Below, in pieces: positions 1 through 8,176 of a stretch of DNA of 64,000 nucleotides. Within the stretch, counting starts at the first letter, position 1, and the number at the start of each line of letters is the position of its first letter. Source of the stretch: Pseudomonas putida S13.1.2. Lineage in GTDB: Bacteria; Pseudomonadota; Gammaproteobacteria; Pseudomonadales; Pseudomonadaceae. The stretch spans positions 4,836,001-4,900,000 of the forward strand of contig NZ_CP010979.1 in NCBI RefSeq assembly GCF_000498395.2, in the 5' to 3' direction. Made by a program: the position numbers and the translations under genes. The notes beneath the pieces were generated by a model. The model did not search any database, was not told the DNA's origin, and saw only the letters and a program-made list of their open reading frames with translations.

Positions 1-295
1 CATGGGTGCCGACCCCAACCAGCTGAAGCAGGGCTCGACCACCCGCGTGGCAGACCTGGGCGTGCTTGGCGAGTACCTGCAAGACCTGCCCTACCAGAGC
101 GAAGTGCTGAACCTGGACGAAGAAACCTGGAAGGGCTGGGATGGCCTGGCCCAGGAGAAATTCATCCGCAGCCTGAGCACCAAGCTGCGCCATTACCAAC
201 GCTACAACGCCGATGTCGACCGCTGGGTTGCCCTGGCGCCGGGCAGTGACAGCCGCGACAACGTCTACCCGGTACCGCTGGAAATGATGCCCTGA
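1..295 (+). CDS. 3' end of an unidentified protein, possibly PpkA/vWA-like
   Basis: An open frame runs in from the left edge and ends at TGA 293-295, so only about the last 97 residues are visible. They are hydrophilic and helical-looking, with a motif region LGEYLQDLPYQSEVLNL and a C-terminal VYPVPLEMMP. No membrane segment or catalytic motif is present. The stop lies 6 bp before the next ATG, so this is almost certainly the first visible gene of the following operon. The tail reminds me of the C-termini of PpkA-type (kinase plus vWA) proteins that sit beside tagT/tagS in type VI secretion loci. That is recollection plus context, not proof; the upstream sequence would decide it. Confidence 0.55.
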   Translation, partial: MGADPNQLKQGSTTRVADLGVLGEYLQDLPYQSEVLNLDEETWKGWDGLAQEKFIRSLSTKLRHYQRYNADVDRWVALAPGSDSRDNVYPVPLEMMP

Positions 296-301
296 CCCCA
301 T

Positions 302-1000
302 ATGCTCGATATCAAGGGATTACAAGTCGTTCGAGGCGAAGGATCGCAGGCTCACCGGGTACGGCTGGACACGCTGAGCCTGCAACCCGGCGAAGTACGT
401 GCCATCACGGGCGAGAGCGGCTGCGGCAAGAGCACACTGCTGGAGGCCATTGGCCTGCTGCTCAAGCCTGAGCAACTGACGCACTACAGGCTTGGCCCGC
501 AACGCCAGGATGTGGCCAGCCTGCTGGCCAGCGACCAGCAGCCCGCGTTGGCGGCATTGCGTTCGCGCGAGCTTGGCTTTGTGCTGCAGAACGGCGGGCT
601 GCTGCCTTTTCTCAGTGTGCGCGACAACATCCTGCTGCCACGCCGGCTGCTCGGCCTGCCACCTGCCAGCACGGCGGTGGACAAAGCTGTCGAGGCACTG
701 CGCCTGGCACCGCTGCTGGGCAAACTTCCCCAAGCGCTGTCCATCGGCGAACGCCAGCGGGTGGCCTGCGTGCGTGCCATCGCCCATGAACCACGGGTGC
801 TGTTGGCCGACGAGCCCACCGCCGCACTCGACCCGCACAATGCAGAGCGGCTGTTCGAACTGCTGCTGCAATTGGTGGCTGAGCTAGGGCTGAGCGCCTT
901 GATCGTGTCCCACGACTGGGCACTGGTCGAACGCTTCGGCCTGCCGCGCCTGGGTGCCATCAACGGTCAAGGGGAAACACGCTTTGAACCCGTGGCATAA
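302..1000 (+). CDS. ABC transporter ATP-binding protein, LolD/MacB/TagT-like
   Basis: A 232-residue nucleotide-binding subunit. The Walker A motif GESGCGKST is at residues 37-45, the Q-loop LQNGG near 95-99, the signature LSIGERQ at 146-152 and Walker B VLLADEP at 166-172. The D-loop ALD is at 175-177 and the switch histidine is H204 in VSHD. Length and motif style match the small ATPases that drive FtsX/MacB-type permeases, which transduce force across the membrane rather than import solutes. The permease gene overlaps its 3' end and a SUMF1-fold protein follows, the same arrangement as TagT-TagS-TagR. Membership of the ABC family is certain; the TagT-like role is inferred from gene order. 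Confidence 0.9.
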   Translation: MLDIKGLQVVRGEGSQAHRVRLDTLSLQPGEVRAITGESGCGKSTLLEAIGLLLKPEQLTHYRLGPQRQDVASLLASDQQPALAALRSRELGFVLQNGGLLPFLSVRDNILLPRRLLGLPPASTAVDKAVEALRLAPLLGKLPQALSIGERQRVACVRAIAHEPRVLLADEPTAALDPHNAERLFELLLQLVAELGLSALIVSHDWALVERFGLPRLGAINGQGETRFEPVA

Positions 1001-2207
1001 ACGCCTGGCATTGCTGGCACGGTTATCCCTGGCCGATCTCTGGCACGACCGTAATGTTTCCTTGTGCATGGCGGCCTCACTGGTCGCCGTCATTGCCCCG
1101 CTGTTGTTGCTGTTCGGCCTCAAGCACGGGGTGGTCAGCCAGTTGCAACAGGAACTGCTCAGCGACCCCCGCAACCTTGAGGTCAAGATGCTCAGCAGTG
1201 GCCACTTCGACCAAGCCTGGCTGCAACGGTTGCAGGATCGCCCGGAGGTGGGCTTCGCCATCGGCCAGACCCGCTCGCTGAACACCCAGGCCGACCTGCT
1301 GGGTGCACACGGCCGCTTCGCCGACAACGTCGAGGTCATCCCTACCCGGGCCGGCGATCCCTTATTGGCAACAGACCTGAGTGAGCTGGCGCCCGACCAG
1401 GTGATTCTCAGCGAACGTGCCGCCGAACGCCTCGACGCCAAGGCCGGTGACACCCTGCGCTTGCGCGTTGCCCGGCGGCTGAACGAAGTCAACGAGCGTG
1501 GCGAGCGCACGTTGCAGGTGCGTGCCATCGTCAGCTCGGTGCGCTTCGCCCGCCCTGCAGCCTTCGTCAGCCCCGAGCTGCTGATGGAGCTGGAGCACTA
1601 TCGCGACGGTTATCTGGTGGCCAGCCTCGGGGCAAGCAGTGGCCAGGCCCTTGATGCCCTGAACGTCGGCTACGCCCGGGCCCGGGTCTATGCGCGGGAC
1701 ATCGACAGCGTGGCACCGCTGGAGCGCTGGCTTAACGAACAGCGCATCGAAACCGCCAGCCGCCTGGCAGAAATCAACAGCGTCAAGGCAATCAACCACG
1801 TGCTCGGGCTGATTTTCAGCGTTATTGCCGGGGCCGCCCTGATCGGCTGCATCGCCTCGCTGGTCGGCGCCTTCCTGGCCAACATCGATCGCAAGCGCCG
1901 CCACCTGGCCGTGCTGCGCCTGTTGGGCTTCAGCAGCCCCGCCGTATCGGCCTACGTGGTGCTTCAAGCACTCGTGCTGAGCCTGGTGGGCTACCTGGGC
2001 GGCCTCGGCAGCTACTACCTCGGCAGCCTGCTGTTCGACCGGTTGCTGGTCAGCAGCCAGGCAACCGGCGCCTTCATTTGTCACATCACCGTATGGCATG
2101 GCGTGGTCGCCCTGCTGCTGGCGTTCCTGGTCGCCGGCCTGGTCGCCCTGATCGGCGCCTTGCGTGCCATACGGATACAACCTGCGGAGAGCCTGCGTGA
2201 ACTCTAA
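984..2207 (+). CDS. FtsX/MacB-like ABC permease, TagS-like
   Basis: About 407 residues with the FtsX topology. One transmembrane helix lies near residues 25-47, followed by a periplasmic domain of roughly 220 residues. Three C-terminal helices come next (VLGLIFSVIAGAALIGC, VVLQALVLSLVGYLGG and VVALLLAFLVAGLVALIGAL), ending ALRAIRIQPAESLREL, typical of MacB/LolC/FtsX permeases. I chose TTG 984 because AAGGGG at 969-974 sits at good spacing; ATG 954 in the same frame lacks a clear ribosome site. Either start overlaps the ATPase gene, implying coupled translation. The substrate is unknown; the partner is likely the exported SUMF1-fold protein encoded next. Confidence 0.85.
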   Translation: MNPWHKRLALLARLSLADLWHDRNVSLCMAASLVAVIAPLLLLFGLKHGVVSQLQQELLSDPRNLEVKMLSSGHFDQAWLQRLQDRPEVGFAIGQTRSLNTQADLLGAHGRFADNVEVIPTRAGDPLLATDLSELAPDQVILSERAAERLDAKAGDTLRLRVARRLNEVNERGERTLQVRAIVSSVRFARPAAFVSPELLMELEHYRDGYLVASLGASSGQALDALNVGYARARVYARDIDSVAPLERWLNEQRIETASRLAEINSVKAINHVLGLIFSVIAGAALIGCIASLVGAFLANIDRKRRHLAVLRLLGFSSPAVSAYVVLQALVLSLVGYLGGLGSYYLGSLLFDRLLVSSQATGAFICHITVWHGVVALLLAFLVAGLVALIGALRAIRIQPAESLREL

Positions 2208-3747
2208 AGCCTACAGCCACCTGCTTCTGGCGCCACTTGCTCTCGGCTTTGCGCTGCAAGCCACAGCGGCGACCTGGGAAGAGAAGTACTACAACCCCAT
2301 GGCCGACGCCGACGACGTGGTATTGCCCATGCCCTGTGACGGTGCCATGGCCTTTCGCAAGGTGATGATCCCGGTGGCCGGCCCGCTGGACGACTACCCC
2401 ATCAACATCGGCCAGGACAGCGCCGAGTGGGGCTATGTCGAGCAGACCCGCCCGGCGTTCATTGCCGGCAGTTTCACCAGCGCCAAGGGTGAGAAGTCGC
2501 GCTACTACCTGCTGGCCAAGTACGAGATGAGCCAGCTGCAGTACAAGGCGTTGATGGACGAAACCTGCCCGACCGCCTCCAACAAGCAGCGCCTGCCGGT
2601 TGTATCGGTGTCGTGGCTGGACGCCCTGCAGGCTGCCGACAAGTACAACCGCTGGTTGCGTGCCAATGCACCCGACAAGCTGCCCCGGGAAGATGGCGCC
2701 CAGGGCTTTTTGCGCCTGCCAACCGAGGTGGAGTGGGAGTTCGCCGCGCGTGGCGGTTTGCAAGTCAGCACGGCCGAGTTCCGCGATGGCCGCTACCCCA
2801 TGCCCGAAGGCCTGAATGCCTACGAGTGGTTCGCCGGCGCGCAGTCTGCCAACGGCCAATTGCAGCTGAGCGGGCTGCTCAAGCCCAACCCGTTGGGCCT
2901 GCATGACATGCTGGGCAATGCCAGCGAGATGATGTTCGAGCCGTTCCGCCTGAACAAGCTCGACCGCCAGCACGGCCAGGCCGGTGGCTATGTGGTGCGC
3001 GGGGGCAACTACCTGACCAGCGAAGGTGAACTGCGCACCTCGCTGCGTCAGGAAGAGCCGTACTACAACGCCGAGGGCGCAGTCGCCAAGAAGACCAACG
3101 GCCTGCGCCTGGCCATGGTTTCCCCGACCCTGACCTCGCGCGACCGGGTAAAAAATATCGAAAAGAGCTGGAGCAAGCTGGGCAGCGATCAACCGGCTGC
3201 CGAAAGCAAACAGAAAGGCACCGTCAAGGCGCTGGAAGAGCTCGCCTCCAACGTGGAAGACGAAGCCCTCAAGAACCAGCTCAAGACGGTCGAGAACCAG
3301 CTGCGCGCCAGCAACCAGCAACAGCAGGAAGCCCGTGACCAGGCGATTCGCGCCAGCCTCAACCTTGGCGCCTTCCTGTGCACCAAGATGCTCGACGATG
3401 GCCAGTACCTGGACTTTTTGCAGAAAAACTACGCCGCCAACTGCAAGGCCGGCGAAGAAGACCCGACCTGTGGCGTGCGCAAGGTCAAGCTCGAAGAGCA
3501 GCAGGAGCGCCTGCACAAGCTCAGCCGCTACTACGCCAGCTCCCTGGTGGAGTCGGGTTCGCTGTACGGCAAGGACTTGCTCGAAGCCCAGGTGCCGGTG
3601 CTGGACGGCTCGTTCAAGGCCAACAAGAACCTCAAGGATCTGTCGCCCTACCTGCGTACCCACTGGGCCAACCAGGCGTCGTTCCTCAAGACCCAGAAGA
3701 TTGATGCCAATGCATGGCTGAACAGCTGCAAGACCGTCGCACATTGA
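2197..3747 (+). CDS. Exported SUMF1/FGE-fold protein with coiled-coil tail, TagR-like
   Basis: 516 residues from GTG 2197, chosen because CGGAGA at 2184-2189 lies 7-8 bases upstream and because it yields a clean signal peptide ending near ALQATAA. Residues about 45-310 carry formylglycine-generating-enzyme fold hallmarks: RLPTEVEWEFAARGG, GLHDMLGNASEMM and a late RGGNY. The paired catalytic cysteines of true FGEs are not evident around the last block, so it is probably a non-enzymatic, TagR/PvdO-like member. A further 200 residues form a charged helical region (KALEELASNVEDEALKNQL and following) with cysteines near the end. That makes it longer than ordinary family members. The start overlaps the permease stop, so the two are translationally coupled. 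Confidence 0.8.
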   Translation: MNSKAYSHLLLAPLALGFALQATAATWEEKYYNPMADADDVVLPMPCDGAMAFRKVMIPVAGPLDDYPINIGQDSAEWGYVEQTRPAFIAGSFTSAKGEKSRYYLLAKYEMSQLQYKALMDETCPTASNKQRLPVVSVSWLDALQAADKYNRWLRANAPDKLPREDGAQGFLRLPTEVEWEFAARGGLQVSTAEFRDGRYPMPEGLNAYEWFAGAQSANGQLQLSGLLKPNPLGLHDMLGNASEMMFEPFRLNKLDRQHGQAGGYVVRGGNYLTSEGELRTSLRQEEPYYNAEGAVAKKTNGLRLAMVSPTLTSRDRVKNIEKSWSKLGSDQPAAESKQKGTVKALEELASNVEDEALKNQLKTVENQLRASNQQQQEARDQAIRASLNLGAFLCTKMLDDGQYLDFLQKNYAANCKAGEEDPTCGVRKVKLEEQQERLHKLSRYYASSLVESGSLYGKDLLEAQVPVLDGSFKANKNLKDLSPYLRTHWANQASFLKTQKIDANAWLNSCKTVAH

Positions 3748-3772
3748 CCCAAGGACATCCAGGAGCCACACC

Positions 3773-4507
3773 ATGAACTTCCCGACATCCACCCGTATCA
3801 ATCCCTGGCTGGGTCTGCTGATGGCTGCTTGCCTGGCCATTACCGGTTGTGCAAATACCGGCAGTTCGATGACCGGCAGCCAGGGCACGGCGGACCCGCG
3901 CCTGACCAGTGGCAATGATGCCAAGTTCTTCACCACATCGGGCTTCCAGGCCTGTGCCATCGCGGCCAGCGCCGGCATTCTTGCCTGCATGCTGTCCAAC
4001 TCCGGCAACAAGGCAGCCTGTTCGATCATCGCCGGTGTCGGCGCGTGCGGCGTGGCCATGGGCGCCAACTACTACCTCGATCAGCGCCGGGCGAAATATG
4101 CCAATACCACCGAGCGCCTGAATGCGATGACTGCCGAAGTGCAGGGTGAAACCGCCAAAGTCGCGCAGCGTACCGATACGCTGCAACGTGTCATCAATGA
4201 CGACAAGCAACAAATTGCCAGCATCCAGCAGAGCATGAAAGCCAAGACCCTGGACAAGGCCAAGGCCCAGCGGGATATCGCCAACATCGACCAGAACATC
4301 GGGTTGATGCGCAAAGACCTGACCAACATGAAAAAACGCGTTACCGAATACCAGCAGGTGGCCAAGCTTGAACGTGACGGCGGCGCCAGCCAGGCCGAAG
4401 TGCAAAAGGTCGAAGCCGAGATCACCAAGATGAACACCAAGGTCGCCTCGCTGCAGCAGGAGGTCGATGGCCTCTACAGCCAGCGTTCGGCAATCACCCT
4501 GGGCTGA
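3773..4507 (+). CDS. Lipoprotein with hydrophobic segment and coiled coil
   Basis: 244 residues. The N-terminal signal ends in the lipobox LAITGC, so the mature protein should begin with a lipidated cysteine followed by ANTGSS, without an inner-membrane-retention Asp at +2. A second Ala/Gly/Cys-rich hydrophobic stretch (about residues 60-100) resembles a glycine-zipper or membrane-inserting segment. The rest is a long heptad-like coiled coil (TERLNAMTAEVQGETAKVAQ onward). No family name is recognised. It lies 25 bp after the SUMF1-fold gene and 13 bp before a second lipoprotein gene, and probably provides an envelope anchor or partner for that system. Confidence 0.7.
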   Translation: MNFPTSTRINPWLGLLMAACLAITGCANTGSSMTGSQGTADPRLTSGNDAKFFTTSGFQACAIAASAGILACMLSNSGNKAACSIIAGVGACGVAMGANYYLDQRRAKYANTTERLNAMTAEVQGETAKVAQRTDTLQRVINDDKQQIASIQQSMKAKTLDKAKAQRDIANIDQNIGLMRKDLTNMKKRVTEYQQVAKLERDGGASQAEVQKVEAEITKMNTKVASLQQEVDGLYSQRSAITLG

Positions 4508-4520
4508 AGGAGTGCACGCC

Positions 4521-5024
4521 ATGTTTCTACGTAACTGCCTGTGCCTGGCACTGCTGGCCAGCCTTGCCGGTTGTGCGACCACTGCCTCCCAGTGCAATGC
4601 CTCCGACAGCAGCGCCAGCCTGATCGGCAAGCTCAACTGCGATTACGGCGGAGGTTATGCCGAGGGTGTGCGCAACAGCGAACAGGAACTGCTCAGCGCC
4701 AAGGAGCAGAACCGCCAGTTCAACGAAGTGTACGCACAACTGAGTGCACTGCAGGCCTCGACCCGCCAGGACCTGCAAAGCCAGCAGCGCCAGCAGGCCA
4801 GCCTGGAAAAATCGTTGAACGACCTGCTGGGCACGCTCAAGGCGCGCCATGGCAACAAGAGCGATGTGCAAAAGCAGATCGCCGGCCTGGAGCAACAGCT
4901 CAAGGCTAACCAGGCCGCACCCTCGCAAAATGCCAGCAGCGCCCAGATCGAAGCCCGCAAGCAGAAGCTGGCGGCCCTACAACAACAGGTCAGCCGCCTT
5001 CAGCTGAGCCTGGGTTACGAGTGA
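4521..5024 (+). CDS. Small coiled-coil lipoprotein
   Basis: 167 residues from ATG 4521, preceded by AAGGAG at 4507-4512, which settles the start over an upstream in-frame ATG at 4467 inside the previous gene. The signal peptide ends in lipobox LAGC. The mature part has a short Cys/Ser-rich stretch (TASQCNASDSSASLIGKLNC) and then Gln/Lys-rich coiled coil to the end. Its general design (lipobox, paired cysteines, coiled coil) is shared with the preceding lipoprotein, suggesting they work together. A hairpin with a T-rich tail follows directly at 5033-5058. No function is recognised; TagQ is the analogous lipoprotein in T6SS loci but similarity is not claimed. Confidence 0.7.
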   Translation: MFLRNCLCLALLASLAGCATTASQCNASDSSASLIGKLNCDYGGGYAEGVRNSEQELLSAKEQNRQFNEVYAQLSALQASTRQDLQSQQRQQASLEKSLNDLLGTLKARHGNKSDVQKQIAGLEQQLKANQAAPSQNASSAQIEARKQKLAALQQQVSRLQLSLGYE

Positions 5025-5032
5025 AACCTCAT

Positions 5033-5058
5033 CGGCAGCTTCGGCTGCCGTCTCTTTT
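5033..5058 (+). terminator. Hairpin with UUCG loop and T-rich tail inside the cluster
   Basis: CGGCAGC (5033-5039), loop TTCG, GCTGCCG (5044-5050), then TCTCTTTTC. A perfect 7-bp stem with the ultra-stable tetraloop and a pyrimidine-rich tail fits an intrinsic terminator or attenuator. It sits between the second lipoprotein and the first vWA gene, 20 bases before the latter's ATG. It may therefore lower vWA gene expression relative to upstream genes. Confidence 0.6.
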
Positions 5059-5070
5059 CAGGATATCCAC

Positions 5071-6306
5071 ATGCAGCGGGTCACCCGCGACACCAGCCCC
5101 CCCAAGGACGACCTGCGGGTGCTCGAACAGGCCATGGCGATCATCGTCAGGCATTTTCCCCCAAGCATTGCTCATCTGTTTGCCACCCCACGCAACGGCA
5201 AGGATGGCCTGCGCGAATGGTGGTCGGAACTGCAAGGCCAACCGCACCGCTACCACGACCTCGGCGCCGAGCAACAGGCAGCCTTGCTGCGCCTCTACGA
5301 CGAGCGCCAGGAAGCCGTTCACCAGCTGGTAAGCAAACTGCAAAGCCTCGGCCAGGCCAACGATGCTGCAATGCTGCGCAAGCTCATCGGGCCTGCCGAC
5401 CTGAACAACCTGTACAGCATCAACGGCCAACCGCTGGTCGTGCGGTGGGCCGAACCTGCCCCCGTCAAGCCGCTGCCCGCATCGGTGCCACCGCGACCCG
5501 CGCCCGTGATTCGTCGGCGCTGGGTCTGGCTGCCGTGGTTCTTGCTGCCGCTGCTCGGCCTGCTGTTGCTGGCCCTGGCCTTGTGGTTGGGCTGGCCCTA
5601 CCTGCAGCATTGGCTTGGCAACCGCCACGCCACGCCCTTCGCCTGTGTGAAAGACACCCGTATACAGCCGCCCGAGTTTTCCGTGGTACTGGACACTTCG
5701 GGCTCGATGCAACTCAACGTGGCCACCACCCTTGAAGACGAGCAATGGTTCTTCAAGCACATCAATAACGACCCGAACATCGATCAGCAGCGTGTTGCGC
5801 AAATCACCCAAGCCCCCGTGCGCATGGACGTGGCCAAGAGCAGCCTGACCCGCCTGATCAACGACCTGCACCCGGCAATCGACATGCGCGTGGTGACCTT
5901 CGATGGCTGCCGCGCGCCGCTGGACCATGGCGTGTTCACCCTGGCCCAGCGCCCGGCGTTGATCAAAGGTATTCAGGCACTGGTGCCCGATGATGGCACC
6001 GCCCTGGCAGCCAGCCTTGATGTGGCGGCCAGGACCATGAACGGTCGCGATCGCGATGGGGTGATCCTGATGTTCATCGACGGTGCCGATGGCTGTGACC
6101 AGGACGTTTGTGCAGTGGCGCAGCGGATTGCCCGCGAGCAGCCGCGGTTGCGCGTCAACCTGGTCGATATCAGCAACAGCAACCTGGCCAGCTGTGTCGC
6201 CCAAAGCACGGGGGGAAGCATCTATTCCGCCAACGATGCCGGGCAGGTTGCCGCTGCCATCAAGCTTGCCAGCCAGGAAGTCTCCAGCACAGCCGATTGC
6301 GACTAG
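5071..6306 (+). CDS. Membrane-anchored vWA-domain protein, copy 1
   Basis: 411 residues. Residues 1-130 form a soluble N-terminal domain without a signal peptide (conserved with copy 2: RHFPP.IAHL, EWWSEL.GQP, AALL.RY.ERQ, LYSIN). A short Pro-rich linker follows, then an Arg-flanked membrane helix at about 151-175. A C-terminal von Willebrand A domain has the MIDAS motif DTSGS at 208-212 and later FDGCRAPLDHG and VILMFIDGADGC. The expected topology is N-in, with the vWA domain in the periplasm. Six cysteines on that side are kept in copy 2, suggesting disulfides. The start follows CAGGA. It belongs to the same + strand cluster as the TagTSR-like genes. vWA domains usually bind protein partners through a divalent metal; the partner is unknown. 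Confidence 0.8.
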   Translation: MQRVTRDTSPPKDDLRVLEQAMAIIVRHFPPSIAHLFATPRNGKDGLREWWSELQGQPHRYHDLGAEQQAALLRLYDERQEAVHQLVSKLQSLGQANDAAMLRKLIGPADLNNLYSINGQPLVVRWAEPAPVKPLPASVPPRPAPVIRRRWVWLPWFLLPLLGLLLLALALWLGWPYLQHWLGNRHATPFACVKDTRIQPPEFSVVLDTSGSMQLNVATTLEDEQWFFKHINNDPNIDQQRVAQITQAPVRMDVAKSSLTRLINDLHPAIDMRVVTFDGCRAPLDHGVFTLAQRPALIKGIQALVPDDGTALAASLDVAARTMNGRDRDGVILMFIDGADGCDQDVCAVAQRIAREQPRLRVNLVDISNSNLASCVAQSTGGSIYSANDAGQVAAAIKLASQEVSSTADCD

Positions 6307-6314
6307 GACAAACC

Positions 6315-7607
6315 ATGCAAAGGGTAAACCGCGACACCCACGCCAGCCAGGATGCTGCCAGCGCGCTCGAACTCAGGGTGGCGTTGATCCGTCAGCACTT
6401 TCCGCCGGGCATCGCTCACCTGTACGCAATACCCCGGCAGGGCCGCGACGGTGTGCTGGAATGGTGGTCTGAACTGGAGGGGCAACCGCATCTGTATACC
6501 ACGCTCGGCCGAGAGCAGCAGGCTGCCTTGCTCAAGCGCTATGAAGAGCGCCAGGCAGCCGTCAGCCAATTGGCCGATGAGCTGCAACGGCGCGGCCAGG
6601 CGCCCGCAGCCGAAGCGTTGCGCACACTGATCGGCCGACCCGACCTGGCCAACCTGTACAGCATCAACGACGAACCCCTGGTGATTCGCTGGGGGCAGCC
6701 GGCACCTGTCGCTGCGCCGCCCGTGATGTCGCCACCTCCGGCACCGCGACAGCCCGCGCCGGCCAAGCCAAAACCCGCACCACCCCCCAAGCCCACCCGG
6801 ACAAGAACCGTGGTGATGACCGAACGCCGCCGCCTGCGCCTGTGGCCCTGGCTGCTGTTTGGCCTGTTACTGCTCCTGCTCTACTGGCTGTACAGCAGCT
6901 GGCCTGTGCTGTACCAGCGCTGGCAGGGCTATACGCAGACTGCAATCTGTACCCCGGGGGGCGCCTTCCAGGCGTCGGAATTTGCGGTGGTGCTGGACAC
7001 CTCGGGCTCCATGGACCAGCGCATCCGCGTGAAAAAGGAAGATGACCCTTGGTACCTCGGCTTGCTGGCGCGCATTCCTTTCGTCGATGAGCTGCTGGCC
7101 AACAACCAGCCGCAACGGCTCACCCGTATGGAGGTGGCGAAAACTTCGCTGACCGCCGTGATCGGCGACCTGGACAACGCCGTGGACATGCGCCTGGTAA
7201 CTTTCGATGGCTGCCGCAGCCCGGTGGATCACGGCGTCTTCGGCCAAGGCCAGCGCGCAGACCTGGTCAAGCGTGTGGCCGACCTGAAAGCACGTGGCGG
7301 GACCGGGCTCGGTATAAGCTTGCAAGCGGCCGCAAGCAAGATGAACGGGCGCGATCGAGATGGCGTGATCGTGATGTTCGTGGATGGCCGGGACAGTTGC
7401 GGCACCAGTGTGTGCAGCGTGTCGGAACAAATCGCCAAAAACCAGCCACGCCTGCGGATCAACGTGGTCAATATCAGCGCCAGCACCGGCTCCAACTGCG
7501 CAGCCAGCAACACCGGCGGGCGGGTGTATACCGCCAACGATGCCGCCGCTGTGGCGGCGGCACTCAAGGAAGCGAGCCAGGAGGTGGCCGCGACGGGTTG
7601 CCCGTAG
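6315..7607 (+). CDS. Membrane-anchored vWA-domain protein, copy 2
   Basis: 430 residues from ATG 6315, 8 bp after the previous stop with AGGA just upstream. It is a paralogue of copy 1 over its whole length. The N-terminal domain begins almost identically (MQRVNRDTHASQD), followed by a longer Pro/Lys-rich linker (about residues 130-165). A membrane helix lies near 176-196 and a periplasmic vWA domain has MIDAS DTSGS at 228-232. FDGCRSPVDHG, VIVMFVDGRDSC and six matching cysteines are present. The longer linker and an insertion after the MIDAS loop are the main differences. Tandem duplication with both metal sites intact suggests a heteromeric pair rather than a decaying copy. Confidence 0.8.
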   Translation: MQRVNRDTHASQDAASALELRVALIRQHFPPGIAHLYAIPRQGRDGVLEWWSELEGQPHLYTTLGREQQAALLKRYEERQAAVSQLADELQRRGQAPAAEALRTLIGRPDLANLYSINDEPLVIRWGQPAPVAAPPVMSPPPAPRQPAPAKPKPAPPPKPTRTRTVVMTERRRLRLWPWLLFGLLLLLLYWLYSSWPVLYQRWQGYTQTAICTPGGAFQASEFAVVLDTSGSMDQRIRVKKEDDPWYLGLLARIPFVDELLANNQPQRLTRMEVAKTSLTAVIGDLDNAVDMRLVTFDGCRSPVDHGVFGQGQRADLVKRVADLKARGGTGLGISLQAAASKMNGRDRDGVIVMFVDGRDSCGTSVCSVSEQIAKNQPRLRINVVNISASTGSNCAASNTGGRVYTANDAAAVAAALKEASQEVAATGCP

Positions 7608-7732
7608 GGGCAATAACGACTAATGACGTTTTTCAATCGACTCAATGCCGTTTCCTGCATTGCCGTGCAGAGCGCCGTGCCGGATGCTTTAGTTACTCCG
7701 AGACAGTGCTTTTTTTACCCGCAGAGGCCCGT

Positions 7733-8170
7733 ATGAAGACCGTCGAACAAATCCTCAGGACCAAGTCCCAGCACCAGACCGTTTACACCATCGGCCCGGA
7801 TGACTCGGTGCTCGACGCCCTGAAAATGCTGGCGGAGAAAAACGTCGGTGCGTTGCCCGTGGTCGAGGGCAACCAGGTGGTGGGTATCGTCAGTGAACGG
7901 GACTATGCGCGCAAACTGGTACTCAAGGGCCGCTCTTCCGCCGCCACCCCGGTGCGCGAAATCATGAGTGCACCCGTGGTCACCGTGGAGCCCAAGCAGA
8001 AGCTCGATTTCTGCATGAACCTGATGACAGACCGTCACCTGCGTCACCTGCCGGTGGTCGACAACGGCAAGCTGCTCGGCCTGCTGTCGATCGGCGACCT
8101 GGTCAAGGAAACCATCACCGAACAGGCCAGCCTGATTCAGCAACTGGAGCAGTACATCCGCGGCGAATGA
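7733..8170 (+). CDS. CBS-domain protein
   Basis: 145 residues made of two CBS domains (about 10-65 and 75-135), recognisable by GALPVVEGNQVVGIVSERDYAR and HLRHLPVVDNGKLLGLLSIGDL. Paired CBS motifs bind adenosine nucleotides and act as energy or redox sensors; stand-alone versions are common in Pseudomonas and the target is unknown. The start ATG 7733 follows CAGAGG, and earlier in-frame starts lie inside the vWA gene. It is separated by 125 bp from the vWA cluster and likely has its own promoter there. Confidence 0.88.
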   Translation: MKTVEQILRTKSQHQTVYTIGPDDSVLDALKMLAEKNVGALPVVEGNQVVGIVSERDYARKLVLKGRSSAATPVREIMSAPVVTVEPKQKLDFCMNLMTDRHLRHLPVVDNGKLLGLLSIGDLVKETITEQASLIQQLEQYIRGE

Positions 8171-8176
8171 AGCCCC

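Noticed and set aside
2086..4068. 660-codon - strand open frame across the permease, SUMF1-fold and lipoprotein genes
   Set aside because: Covers the ends of three well-supported genes; composition is typical of GC-rich shadow frames.
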